64,000 nucleotides of DNA from Branchiostoma floridae (lineage: Eukaryota > Chordata > Leptocardii > Amphioxiformes > Branchiostomatidae): NCBI RefSeq assembly GCF_000003815.2, contig NC_049988.1:19612333-19676332 (forward strand), in the 5' to 3' direction. The notes beneath the pieces are model-generated. The model did no database searches. It was not told the DNA's origin and saw only the letters and a list, made by a program, of their open reading frames with translations. This document shows, one piece after another, positions 22,401 to 34,129 of the stretch. The position numbers were made by a program, and so were the translations under genes. Each line of letters opens with the position of its first letter. Positions within the stretch are counted from its first letter, which is position 1.

Positions 22401-25400
22401 ATCCATCCCCTAAATCATGAAATTGATGGAAATGTGTTTTTCTGTCACTATTTGAACTCACATCATATTTTGCAATTTCTCTTGGCAGTGTTCCATAGAT
22501 TAAAGAAAAAAATGGAACCCAGAAAGATTTTTCTGTAATCTCTCATGTCTGCAGTTGATTAATGACCAGTTTTAAGCGGCATGTCAGGAATTCCTGATGT
22601 TTAGCAGAAGAGATAAACATAACTACAGGTGGAAATCATCAGGTTTGGGTCATCAGTGCAGGGGTGCCACCTAGCACATCATGCTGGTACTGCAATGATA
22701 AGAGAGGCTTTGTTGGCATAATAATAAGTACAGTGACTTACAGATGAACCAACAGAAAAGATAACGGTTTAAAACTACAGGTAGAAATCATCAGGTCTGG
22801 GTCATCAGTGCAGGGATGCCACCTAGCTTATCATCCTGGTACTGCAATGATTAGGCTTTAAGCGCCGCTTTATAGGTATAACAAAAAATAGGTACTTGGG
22901 GATGAACCAACAAAAGAGATAAACAAATGGCAGGTGGAAATCATCAGGTCTGGGTCATTAGTGCAGGGGTGCCACCTAGCTTATCATCATGGTACTGCAA
23001 TTATGAGAAAGACTTAACTGACAAAAAGTAAAAAGTACACAGTGACTTTGAGATAAACCAACAGAGAAGATACAGGTTGAAATCATCAGGTTTGGGCCAT
23101 CACTCCATCAGTGTTTCCTCACAGTGCAGGGGTGCCACCTAGCCTATTATCCTGGTACTGCAATGATAATAGAGGCTTTATTGGGCTAATGGCCCAATCA
23201 AAAGTACATTGGCCTTTGTATGGTCAGCTGCAAACAGGAACAAAAATAAGTCTTCAAATTCTACTTACTAAACAATAGATATATTTTAGGTAAAGACTAT
23301 GTTAGAATGTCCACTGCAGTACTGTAGAAAGCCGCTTGGGGGCCCACAATCTAATCATGTCTTTCTTTTGCGATTGTCTACTAGTACAAACCAAATATCA
23401 TACCAAGGCATAGCCACAACTCCTCGAGTTATCTTGTTCGAAAACACACAAACAAACACACAGATGCGACATGTCCCTGAAAACATAACCTTGTTGGCAA
23501 AGGTGAGGATCAGATATTGCCGGCAAAAAAGCCTATAACACAGGTACAGATAATAACATGTATTTTTGTTATTGTTATGCTCCTGTGACAGTTGCGCTGC
23601 CCATCATCATACTGAAGTTTGCAGGCCAGCCGTCCCAGCGCGGGTTCTTCTGCGATGACCAGACGATCAGCTACCCGTTTCACGAGAGCACCGTTCCAAC
23701 ATGGATGCTGGTCATATTCGGTGGAGGCATCCCTGTGCTTTGTGTGAGTCGATACTTCCTTTCTTTACTCTATACCGATGCAATGGCCGAGTGGGTAGTG
23801 TGTTCGACTTGCATTCGGTAGGTCTTGAGTTTGATCCCCAGCCGAGTCATACCAAAGACTTTAAAAATGGTACATGCTGCTTTCTCTGCTTTGCACTCAT
23901 CAGCATTCGGGAAAGAGTGGAAATTGAACACACACCACTACCAGTGAACTAGCCCCCTGCTGTAGTGATTGCCCAGCGTTGTTAGGCCCAGGGCTACTGA
24001 AACAGAGATGGGCACTGCCCTATGCGCCATCAGGCATGTTAAAAAAGTCATTATTAGATAATCAAACATTTAATTAATCTCCCATTCATTGTCAGTTGTT
24101 ACATTTCTTTCAATGTTATATTCTTATTACATCATTTCATTCATTTTGCCGTTATGATATTGCATTAGTTATCAATTATTGAACTATTATGATTTATTTC
24201 CATTTTGTTAATTGATATAATTCTTTTGGTTACATTATTGTCTAATGTATAATTTTTACACGTCTATTCAATCTTGTGACTTTGGAGGAAGACTTTGTAC
24301 AAGCCACGAGGCTTTTTTCTTCCCCCTGCACGTACTTTCTTCCTTTAACTTGTTTTATGTTAACTTTTTAAAGATTGTGCAAAATAAATAAAGTCAAAAA
24401 AAAAGAAGTCAAAGGCATGGGAAGGACTTTGACTTTTGACTCTGTACTGTTTCAAATTTCTAGTGTCTTGACCTGAGTACCACCTTCCAAAGTGACCGTT
24501 GGCTCCTTTTGGTAGTTAGCCAGCAAAAGCATGTAGCCAGTGGCCACTACGAAGGATGGTACTCAGGCTAAGGGGGGCTTGACTTGTGTACACAAGATGT
24601 AGACGCCATGGGTTCAGTTCTCGGCATTCCATTTAGACAAAATAAAAATGTGTGTCACAGGAAAGGCACTTTGTATCATGCCCTAGACACAACTGGATGT
24701 GATTTTGGAAATGGTCAAACGTTTCAACTAGCATTCACTTAAGTTTTCGTCAGTGCTTGAGTACAGTGCCCACTCTCCTAACCTTACAAGTTACAGCCTC
24801 ATAAAAGCTATAGAACAATTAAGACCCTCATTTTCTCTGTGTTGCAGATGTTAGTGGGAGAGGCAGTTTTTATCTCCAGATCCACCAAGTCTGAAGGGGA
24901 GGAGACCAAGAAGTTTCCCTTCCTTCCGTACTTCGTCCGTGTCTACAAGACTGTCGGGATCTTCTTATTTGGCGTCCTGTCCACTCAGTGTCTAACAGAT
25001 ATCTTTAAGGTATGGATGGTATCGTATAGGTGTAGATCTTGATCAAAGAGGGATCTTTTGTGTTCCATTGTAAAGGAGGCCATTTGCATCAGGACACTCC
25101 AGCCATCATTGAAGATTGCTGAAAATGTGAGTTGAAAATGGGAAAAGCTACAACTTGTAGCTTTTCACATTTTCAATTCACTTTTTCAGTTACTTGTACT
25201 ACAAGTATCTGAAACAAATGCGTTGAATAACGTTTCTTTTTGCATCATTTTTTTTTAGTTCACGATCGGTCGTTTGAGACCCAACTTCCTGTCAGTGTGT
25301 GCTCCTGACTACAGCACTTTTAACTGCACAGACGACATGGGGCGATACGTCTACGTCACTGACTATGTCTGTACTGGGGACCCTCAGGAGACTAAAGAAT

Positions 25401-28400
25401 CAAGGTAACAATCAATGGATCAAGCAATCAACTGATGGATGAACTGATCAGCTTATAAATCTGTTGATTGGCCAATAAGTCAATCAACAAGGATATAAGA
25501 AAATACAGGGAAAAGTTTTTAATTTATTAATTCGTGGTCATCTGACTCCCTGAAATGGTCTCTAACAGAATTTCGAAGTTTGTCAGACACCCTGAATATG
25601 GTTTCCAACCGAAGTTTGTCAGACCCCTTGAAATAGAGTATAACAGGAATTTGTGAGATGTGAAATGGTCTCTAAAAGAAGTTTCTTTGGCTCCATGAAA
25701 TGGTCTCTAGCAGGAGTTTGTTTGGCTCCCTGAAATGATCCCTAACCAAAGTTTTTCAGATGCCTTGAAATGGTCTCTAATAGAAGTTCTTTGGCTCCCT
25801 AAAATAGTCTCTAATAGGAATTCGTCAGATGGTCTGAAATGGTCTCTCACAGAAGTTTGTTTGTTTGACCCTGCAGGTTGTCCTTCGTATCCGGACACGC
25901 CTCAATGTCATTCTTCTGCATGGTCTATCTGGTCGTGAGTGTCTTCTTTTATAATCCCATCTTTCATTCACTCTATCAATTTATGCTGCATTTCTTGTAT
26001 AGTAAAATGTACAACACTTTAAATTATAGAGAATTGCTAAACTTTCTTTCCAACACTAAGATAATGTAGGGACTTACCCCTAAATTTTCGGTCGATCTCT
26101 GTCGACCTTGTTCACAGAATGACCCTTTCTGTCTCCAGCATTGACGTCAGGAAGAATTGTCTTAGTGTTGGAAAGAAAGTTTAGCAATTCTCTATAATGT
26201 ATTCTACCAACACAGATGAACTTTCATGCTACACATGTATGTACGACACTTTGACTTTGAACTTTTAGAAGGCACCAGTAGTTGAGCATAAATAACTTTA
26301 ACATAAATTTCATGCCAATTAAAAGATTCATCATGAATCATTTCATGTGGTATCCTTATTATATTTCAGCCATACCATATATGGTATGGTGAAATATATT
26401 GTATTCGTAATGTTTCTTTCTTTCTTTCTTTCTTTCTTTCTCCTGTCAAATCTTCAAAGCGATTCATCTCCGTCGTTCCGTGACCGAATGACCTGAAATT
26501 TGGCACAAGGGTAGAGTGGGTCAATACCGAGGTGCTGTTTTCTCATTTTTTTCATATCTGCCTCTAAAATGATTTTATTGAAGTTTAAAGGTCATGTTTT
26601 GACCAAAACGGTATATTGTGGCCCCCTGTTCCCTTGAATTACAATGGAATGACCTTAAATTTGGTGTAGATAGGCATTAGATAGTTGGTAAAATGATCCA
26701 AGTAAAATTTTGGGCATAAACTACTTTAAAATGCTTAATTTCAGCGCTTTTCTGAGGGGAAATTGGTTTTCTTTCGGCTTCCTGCCGTGAACTCCAGTGA
26801 CCCCAGAGCCCACACGTGCCAGGTGTCAGCGGTCTGGGGAGAGCGAGGCAGGTTACTTTATGGACGCCAGCCAATCAGCGACGAGAAAGGCGAATGCTAG
26901 TTAATATTTAATTGTAATAGCCTTAATATTCATAAGCGGGGCCTTGCAATCCCGTATATACACAAACAGATGCATATTACAGCCTTACAGTGGCCATATG
27001 GTCCCCTTTGCCGGGTTTGAAATTGTAGTTTGCGAGGATTTGGAGTTCAGACAGGGTCATTTGAGCGGTAGCGGACGGTACGCGTGCATTGAACGTTAGT
27101 GTCGATGAATTTACCAACATTCCGCATGGCACTATCAATCATTTTTGGCAGATTTGGACAGGGAAAATTGGACGGCTTGCGTTTAGTTTTGATACGTAAG
27201 TTTGACAGTGGCGAGAATGCATGTATTTTTCCCCGAACAAATGTAGGTACTTCTAGTGTTGTTGTTGTTCTTTTTTGACGTAAACTTTGTACATTCAAAT
27301 TGTAAGTAACTTTAAACTGCCAGAGTTTGAGCCCAATAAAACACTCTCAATACCAGAGTATCACCACTGACCTCCGAAAAGAAACCCCCGAACAAAGTAG
27401 AAACACCTATCCTCCAGGTCTCGCACGCTACGAGCAGGAAATTATAACACTCAGACAAGATTACGTCCGATGGCTGATTGCATACAAAGTAAAACAATTT
27501 AACAGTGGTATGCAGGGGCATATACTTAACAAAGAATTCGAAGGAAAATGAAATATATAGATAAAGCCAAATCAAGTTAACTTGTTCGTCCTGGGATTTT
27601 TCAGAAAAGAAATGAAGCGACAGGGTGGTAAAATTCTTGTAAAATTTCGAGACGTCTCCGTTTATGTAATGGCTCATACAAAACAAGAAGAAGATTGAAG
27701 TTTTTAGCTTGAAAAAAACAACAACACTCCTACTACACAGTACCTGCACCTGACAATTATTAAAACGTATGCCCTACTTGCTTTAAAAAAAGTTCACTGC
27801 AATAATAAATGCACCCACATCACAAGGAGATTATGACGGTACTTAGACCTAGTTATCGAAGTGGAAATTGTTGAATGGCGTCATGTAATTTCATGACGAA
27901 AATCTTCTGAATGGAAGATGCGTTTTTTTTTCACTCTCGGAAAAATAGGAGCTGCCGCAATTCTAAAAACCAATCAGTTATGCATAGGCGCTCCTGTGGA
28001 AGATTATATTCTTCCATATGGGCCCGGGGCATATTGGGCAAGCTCTGTTTTGACATGGAATCAATTCACAATATTAGTTCTCTTTTGGGGATAACTTACA
28101 TTAAATATTGCATTTTTGCGCAGGGGTGACTTGGAACAGTCCAATGTTACGTGGGAATGGGTATGGCTGAAATATGCTGTATTTGCACCCAAGCAAATGT
28201 CGGCCTTTCTAGTTTTATTCAATTTTTTTGTACACTTCCTAGCTGTATTATTTGTTGTTTATTTGTTTTTGCAAATGCCTCTACAGTTATACCTGCAGGT
28301 TTGGATCAAGTGTTGGCTTTCTTGGCCCCTGGATTGTTTGTTTGTTTGTTTGTTTTTTACAATCTCTCCTGCAGTTGTTTACGTTTATTTTTGCAATTTT

Positions 28401-30429
28401 TCCCCACAGCTATTCCTGCAGGTACAAATCAAGTGGCGGCAGTCATGGCTCCTGGATTGTTTGTTTATTTGTTTGTTTGTTTTTTACAATCTCTCCTGCA
28501 GTTGTTTATGTTTGTTTTAACAATCTTTCCCCACAGTTGTACCTGCAGGTACGAATCAAGTGGCGGCAGTCATGGCTCCTGGATTGTTTGTTTATTTGTT
28601 TATTTGTTTGTACAGTCTCTCCCACAGTTGTTTATTTGTTTGTTTTTACAATCTTTCCCCACAGTTGTACCTGCAGGTACGGATCAAGTGGCGACAGTCA
28701 TGGCTGCTGAAGCCCTTCCTACAGGTTTTAGCCGTTATCCTGGCCCAGCTGACGATGCTGTCCCGTATCACCGACAACAAGCACCACTGGAGCGACGTCC
28801 TGGCCGGCAGCGCGCTGGGGACCTTCATGGCGATACTGGTGGTGAGTTGTTGGACACAGTTTGGTCACAGTGTAATTCTACTCTGTGCAGGGCTCGAAAT
28901 TCATTTTTGGGATTAGGTGCACTGGTGCACCCAGCTTACAAAATTGGGTGCACCAAAAAATTTTTGGGTGCACCAGTGACCACTTAAATTTAAGTAGAAT
29001 GTCAGACAAAAATAATAACAAAACTTAGTTACAACCTATCAAGTTCTTAAACAAGTACCATGACAGACATTTCTATCATCTTTCTAACACTTAGTCAAGA
29101 ATATGATGTATACTAGTATACTTGATATCTTTACATACATAAACCTAAGAAAATATTTGGGTGCACCCTGTGCACCCGCTGAAAAAATTGGGTGCACAGT
29201 TCCAATTTTGGGTGCACCTGGGTGCACATGCACCCAGTATTTCGAGCCCTGCCTGTGTGAAGTATTTTCTGAGATGTAACCTCTGATGATAGCAGGTGTA
29301 GTCCAGTGGTTTAAACTCCCTGCCTCTGGAACTAGAAACTGTGAGTTCGATTCTTAGCCTAGCCATGTTACTCACCTTCTCTGGCTGCACTAGTGGTGAG
29401 TTCTGTATATGTGTCTGACACATATGTGAATATTCAGATTAGTACATGTAAGTCACTGAATAAGGGACTCTTTTTATGGTTACAATAAAGTATGTTTATT
29501 TATATTTTGACCACACACGGACTCTCACTCCTAGCTTAATTAGTTCCGGGCAGGCGGAATGGACCGGGGATTGTTGTTGAACGACTGTCAGAGCTTGCAG
29601 ATGGAAAACTTTTACACAACGTGTTCTTTTTATTTCTACTGACCTTTTTTATGACCTTCTGTCACCTTCCTCAGGGCAATTCTGATTGTTTCATATCACA
29701 CTGCAGTTATAGGTGTTGCTGGTTACAGATGTGGTCCCAAACTTATACTCGTACAGTGCTCAATGTATATGATAAAGCATGCAGTTTGTAAGAATTCTGA
29801 TAGGGGTAGCTCTTGAATAGCAATCTATACAGTACTTGCTTCTCTGCAGTGTAAATAAAGTAACATTTTCCAACAGTTTATCCAGATCTCTGACTGCTTG
29901 AAGCTGGGAAAAGTAAGGAAGAACCCTGGTATGGAGGAAGAGGAACTCATTGGTCATGAAAATGATGGTGATGATGTTGACATTGTGTTTAAACAGTAAC
30001 ATTTCATTTCAGGGACTAAGGTGGTAAAACTATGGAAAAATAAACGATTGTTATACTAAAATGATATTTGATTTCAATCTAATACTATCAGAAAGACTAT
30101 TAGTAATAGTCTGTCTGATTTGTCAAGTTCCAGCCAATCAGCTATCTTTACTAACCCTTTGGTGTCTTAGTGCTGAATCTGGTGTGGGGAACTTCTCTCA
30201 CTCTCCTCTGATGAGAAACAATGTTTGACTTGCTCCTGCCCGTGTCTTACAGGGTCTGTCAGTCTCCGACCTCTTTCCGAAGACTTGGCGGAAGCTTGAC
30301 CAATCAGTTGCCCCCAAGGGTACCACGCCCAGACTGGAGGAGGAGGAGGAAGATAAGTTGGAGGCGGTTGCCGTTGACAATGGTGAAAATGGGAAGAGGA
30401 ACAGCCAGGGCATGACAACCATCATGTAG
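19445..30429 (+). CDS. PLPP1/2/3-like: Phospholipid phosphatase (LPP/PAP2 family), seven exons, 310 aa
   Basis: Exons: 19445-19505, 23592-23743, 24848-25009, 25259-25404, 25877-25934, 28665-28841 and 30253-30429; the frame is continuous across all GT-AG junctions. The enzyme should dephosphorylate lipid phosphates such as phosphatidate, lysophosphatidate, ceramide-1-phosphate and sphingosine-1-phosphate, with its active site facing the outside or lumen. All three PAP2 motifs are intact: K125-x6-R132-P133 (C1), S179-G180-H181 (C2) and S226-R227-x5-H233-x3-D237 (C3). About six membrane spans are visible, for example LVYVFVDLVCVLIVALPIIIL near 8-28 and VLAVILAQLTML near 214-225. N147-C-T is the conserved luminal glycosylation site between C1 and C2. 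The last exon is a charged, Glu-rich cytosolic tail. Length fits the family (about 280-311 aa). Exon 1 is the least certain: it is chosen because its phase-1 end joins exon 2 to give LIVALP. Assigning PLPP1, 2 or 3 needs phylogeny. Confidence 0.92.
19724..20620. other. Assembly gap (897 N) in phosphatase intron 1
   Basis: A run of N between exon 1 and exon 2 of the phospholipid phosphatase. It interrupts an intron; no exon is missing, because exon 1 and exon 2 join in frame. Confidence 0.95.
20621..22620. other. Phosphatase intron 1, no recognised feature
   Basis: Ordinary A/T-rich intron sequence with several ACTAGTACTAGTA-type short repeats near 21330, 21975 and 22140. I see no exon, tRNA or clear element. 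Confidence 0.4.
22625..23200 (+). repeat. Four-unit tandem repeat, about 150 bp, in phosphatase intron 1
   Basis: GAAATCATCAGGTCTGGGTC and GTGCAGGGGTGCCACCTAGC recur, the latter near 22657, 22807, 22960 and 23122, each followed by a GGTACTGCAATGA word. Confidence 0.85.
23776..24045 (+). mobile_element. tRNA-derived SINE, family 2
   Basis: The head has GCAATGGCCGAGTGGGTAGT (A-box region) and GTTTGATCCC (B-box-like). The body contains GGTACATGCTGCTTTCTCTG, CCACTACCAGTGAACTAGCC and GGGCACTGCCCTATGCGCCA. Minus-strand copies at 31.2, 59.0 and 60.4 kb share these words. It lies in phosphatase intron 2. Confidence 0.75.
24046..24400 (+). mobile_element. Retroelement 3' end with poly-A tail
   Basis: A T-rich stretch is followed by GCACGTACTTTCTTCC and GTGCAAAATAAATAAAGTCA and a run of nine A. 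This looks like the 3' end of a non-LTR retrotransposon or a processed transcript; the 5' limit is uncertain. Confidence 0.4.
25535..25875 (+). repeat. Tandem repeat of about 45 bp in phosphatase intron 4
   Basis: At least seven units contain CCCTGAAATGGTCTCTAA-like sequence followed by GAAGTTTGTCAGA or GAAGTTTGTTTGGC. The array ends directly before exon 5. Confidence 0.8.
26023..26198. mobile_element. MITE (family D), longer copy
   Basis: The left arm ATTATAGAGAATTGCTAAAC continues through CTTTCTTTCCAACACTAAGA; the right arm is its reverse complement, ending TTAGCAATTCTCTATAAT. Arms exceed 40 bp. An inner GTCGATCTCTGTCGAC is also palindromic. It lies in phosphatase intron 5. Confidence 0.85.
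28230..28664 (+). repeat. Three upstream partial copies of phosphatase exon 6 with their acceptors
   Basis: Tandem units of about 123-128 bp each contain a T-rich tract, a CAG acceptor and the first 14-16 codons of exon 6. Copy starts are 28287, 28410 and 28537; the true exon starts at 28665. Copies two and three encode almost the same peptide as the real exon (LYLQVRIKWRQSW...), then run into T-rich repeat DNA (CTGGATTGTTTG) instead of CTGAAGCCC. They are probably non-functional, but their acceptors look intact and could act as decoys. Confidence 0.8.
28888..29251. mobile_element. hAT-like non-autonomous element, 364 bp
   Basis: Termini CAGGGCTCGAAAT and ATTTCGAGCCCTG are perfect inverted repeats, and CAGGG ends are typical of hAT elements. 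The flanking 8-mers ACTCTGTG and CCTGTGTG match at six of eight positions, as expected of an aged 8-bp target duplication. The interior repeats TTGGGTGCACC in both orientations. It lies in phosphatase intron 6. Confidence 0.8.
29290..29430 (+). mobile_element. tRNA-like SINE head, possibly a third family
   Basis: TGTAGTCCAGTGGTTTAAAC and GTGAGTTCGATTCTTAGC have A-box and B-box character at tRNA-like spacing. The body differs from SINE families 1 and 2 as far as I can see. Confidence 0.35.
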
Positions 30430-30534
30430 ACTTATTTTGTCTTTTGATTAAGTTTGAAGTTTTTATCCAGCAAAAATGAGATAACAAACAAATGTTAGAC
30501 TGGACCAGTTCTCTCTCTTGTTTTTTTTTGGTCC

Positions 30535-30540
30535 AATAAA
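30535..30540 (+). promoter_or_regulatory. Candidate polyadenylation signal of the phosphatase gene
   Basis: AATAAA lies 106 nt after the stop codon of the phospholipid phosphatase, in an A/T-rich stretch with a T-rich segment following. No other canonical signal lies between the stop and this site. Confidence 0.5.
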
Positions 30541-31204
30541 GTTTTTTTTAGCAAAGATGAACAAACAGATTTTAGACTGAACCTTCAGCTTCATTCATCT
30601 TTTTTCTCAGATAAAATTGAAGTTTTTGACCCAAGAACATGTAGAAAAAGGACCTAAGTAAACTAGATTTTTCACTGAAGCCTTGGTCTTTTAAATTTGT
30701 GAGCGATTTATGCTGCCCTTGCATCAGAAAATTATGAATTGACAATCAGTGGACTTTTACACAAAGTCTTGTTCCTGTTATGCTGCGTTTACATTTGCAA
30801 CAGTGCCCATAGGGGCTGTAACCTTGGCTGGGCTTTGAAGTCACAAATGTTGGACTGCAAAATACCATGTATTAATGACTAGGTCTCATTGTCTATTTGT
30901 TAGCGGGTCCCCAGTTGATCTTAACGACGATTTAAAAAATCCAGGGTCCTGGCGGTGCCCCTGATATATCTTTGGGGTGTCCAATGGGGTTAAGTTTGGA
31001 TCATACCCCAAAGTGCAAAAAACAGTCAGTAATGTGCCTGGCAGGGCCCCTTTATCCAATTGTCACTGTAGCATTATTGAGCTTGTTTGTTTGTTTATTC
31101 AGTGTTTGTTGCTGTGTGTTGTTTGTCACAGCTTTTATTGAGGTTTCACTTGCCTTACACTAAGGCTCAAGTTTTGTCACTTCTGGTTGCACTTAATGTA
31201 CTTC

Positions 31205-31775
31205 TCATGAAAATAGTCAAAGTCCTTTCTGCACCAAATTCCACCCATTTCCGATTGTGTTACCCCGGGACACACAATGTTTGTGCAATCACTACAGCAA
31301 GGAAACTAGTCACAAGTGATGTGTCCAGTGTTCAAAATGCTCTTTCGCAAATGTTGAGTCAGGGTTGCAGCCAGCCTGAAATCATTTTCAGTCCTCTCGA
31401 TTTTGAATGGGAATCCTATCGAGCACCGAAGGCATGGCGTGGTGTTGCGTGTCATTTCTAGGGGGTCTGCAGTCTGGGTCCCTGAAACTTTTGAAATCTA
31501 TACCCTCTGAAACACTATTTCCTGCATTTTGAGGTGCAAATTTTGCTTGTAGACTAAGCTGTTCAATGACATCTGTTACGGTGAAGGAGAACACATGGGT
31601 TTCAGTTTTTTTATATCTTAACATATCAATTTTGTCTGTCCCTGGGGACGGAATGGGGAAAATTTTTTTCAGTCACCAGTTGCAAAATTCCTTCAAAGGA
31701 CTGAAGGACAGGTGCTGGCTACAACCCTGTGTTGAGTGCTTTGCAGAGAAAGCAGCATGTACCATTTTTAAGGAA
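31205..31775 (-). mobile_element. SINE family 2, minus strand, split by a hAT-like insertion
   Basis: 31207-31350 (AGTCAAAGTCCTTTCTGCAC onward) and 31738-31775 (GCAGAGAAAGCAGCATGTAC) are the two sides of one reversed SINE copy. Between them lies an inserted element at 31360-31729. Confidence 0.7.
31360..31729. mobile_element. hAT-like non-autonomous element, 370 bp, perfect target duplication
   Basis: It begins CAGGGTTGCAGCCAGC and ends GCTGGCTACAACCCTG. The 8-mer TGTTGAGT is present exactly at 31352-31359 and again at 31730-31737, a perfect 8-bp target site duplication as made by hAT transposases. No transposase is encoded. Confidence 0.88.
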
Positions 31776-31799
31776 TAATCATTATCCAGTCTAAATTGA

Positions 31800-33280
31800 C
31801 CATTTTGTTCACATTCCTTGATTGGTCACTATAGACAGGTTGGACTATACTTTTCAATTATGTATGTGAGCAAATCTTATTGCACATGATGTACTTAACA
31901 TGGAATTTTTATGAAAAATTTGACTGAAATCCTTGGAGTCTTTGGAAGATGGAGTGAATTCCAGGTAAACAAGAAGACCAAAGTGTTGAAAAGCAAAAGT
32001 TTTGTGCTCAGGACCTGAGAACTTTCACTCCGAACTGGCCAGTACTTAAAGAGTGTGTTGCATGAACTAAATATCATTGTTATTTGCGAAGACAAGTCAA
32101 GTTAAGAATGCACATGTAAATATGGTGAAAGAAAAACAAAATGTACAATAGAGGCTGTGAAGACATGAATTGTTTTTTGTAGCATGTAGTTTTTTAGTCT
32201 TTCCATTGCAAAAGCCATGACAAATAACATACTATTAGATGGTTATATTTTTATTTTGTTTTATCTAAAATTTTACATATTTTTAAGTTGACAGTTTGCT
32301 TTTATTTATATTATATGTATGTATATAATCCAATTAATGTTTTTTCCACTTTCGGAGAAGAAATACACTTTTGATTTTATTCCATTAACCATAAAACCTT
32401 AACAGTCTTGTCCAACTTAGTTTACCATACAATTTTATTACCTTACTTTAGACAGTCATCTATAACTTTCATTGCTGTATTGGTTGACTTTGTTGTATCT
32501 CATGCTTTTTTGCCCTTGTGCTACCTTCGTAATTTCCGTCCCTATGTTTGAAATTACAGTTAATTACAAAGTTAATTGTTAGGATTAGTGATTAATTTTT
32601 TTATTAGAATCTCTCTGATGTGATGTTTTGATGAGCAATGTGAGGTTTTGTGGAAAATTTGTAACTAGAAATCTTATTCAGTTTTACTTATAATTTTGAA
32701 ATACTGTCAGAAATCTTATGCACTTTTAAGCTAAATGTACAGTCACATTTAACAGCCAATTAAATGATTGATGATTTCCCATATTGTATAGCACTTTAAT
32801 TTGTCGTTTATTTTGTACTTTTAGAAATATGATTTGTTTTAAAAGTCCATCATATTTTAGAAATTGCTCAGAGTTTGAACCAATCAAAACTGCTCGGGTC
32901 ATGACCAGGTCGGACAGGTTCAATAAAGGTTATGGGTTAGAGGTTGGAGGTCAGAGCAGTGGCACATGTCAGTCTGGCTGTGCTTAGGGGGATCCATGGT
33001 GATACAAGCTGCAAAGACAAGTCTGTATTCAAGTAAGTAGGTGGTCTACACCATATCAGGTATTTATTTGTTTTCAGATATCTAAACGCAACGACATGAA
33101 ACGGAGGAGTTTGAGAAAAAAAAACACGATTCTGACATGTTTGATTGTTTGAACCTTTGTTAATTCGTGAAAGCTCAAATCGGCCTGCAGGCATTATTTT
33201 CACTCCCTGTCATGAGTCTCAGATTCAGTTTTTATTTTATCCATCCAGTTGAGCATTGTTTTTCAAACTTAGAATCAGTG
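31800..33280. other. A/T-rich region downstream of the phosphatase, no gene seen
   Basis: Contains only short chance open frames and A/T-rich stretches. I see no coding signal or clear repeat element. Confidence 0.4.
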
Positions 33281-33369
33281 GAGATTAGCAAGGAGCTTTT
33301 TCCCCACCTACGCAGGCCTTTCCTGTGACGTCATCTGCGCCATGTTGGATTACAGCGTGTGCCAGCAAA

Positions 33370-33800
33370 ACACGAAGATTGCTTTATCCAATTACCTCCC
33401 GATATGGACATGGGGATTCCAATTCTAATCACTTTGATGCCTGTATTGTTCTCAGTTTCATTACAAGAAGTTATTTCTTGTACAGCATCTGACAGCAACT
33501 TTACCTGTAAAGCCTAAGTATGCGAATTGATATGTCAGATCGGGTTAGACATGATCCGGGTAATAAGGTTCGCCGAACAGCAGTAATGCACACAATGGCT
33601 TCATCAAATTAATCGCATCGCCAGCATGGTTTTGGGATTCAAATCATGATAATTGATGTCAGTTACAAAACTGTATTGTTCTTAGCTGCATTGCCAGAAA
33701 GTTCTTTGTTGTAATCTGACGGCAAATTCATCAGCAAAGCCTATTGGTAAGTATGCGAATTTGTATGTCAATGAACGTTAGACATCCAGGTAATAACACC
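33370..33800 (+). repeat. Diverged direct duplication of about 235 bp
   Basis: GTATTGTTCTCAGTTTCATT, AAAGCCTAAGTATGCGAATT and GTTAGACATGATCCGGGTAA in the first half correspond to GTATTGTTCTTAGCTGCATT, a GTAAGTATGCGAATTTGTATG word and GTTAGACATCCAGGTAA in the second. Confidence 0.6.
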
Positions 33801-34129
33801 AAACAACAATTGACTTTGACTTTATTCAAATTGCAACAGGGACAATACAATGTGGACACTAGGTAGCTAACTAGCTGATATAAGTAGCAGTTACTCAAGC
33901 AACTGTTAATGATTGTGGAAACGGTTAAACGCGTCATGTGGTACAGGAAGAAAGTGAACAGCACTTAAATTGCAAACTCAGTTGGAGAGAGCTTACAGGG
34001 GTTTTGCAAAGCTATGCAAACATAATCCTCTATGTGTAGTCATCGTAGTGTGAAGTATGCAAGTGTATTAGGGTAAAGCTTGAATTTTACCCTCTAAGAA
34101 TTATTGCGAATTGTTGGATGAGCTTACTA

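Noticed and set aside
28252-28987. Long plus-strand open frames with repeated hydrophobic LFVCLFV segments
   Set aside because: They arise from translating the T-rich minisatellite before exon 6; only the frame that joins exon 5 and encodes the C3 motif is real.
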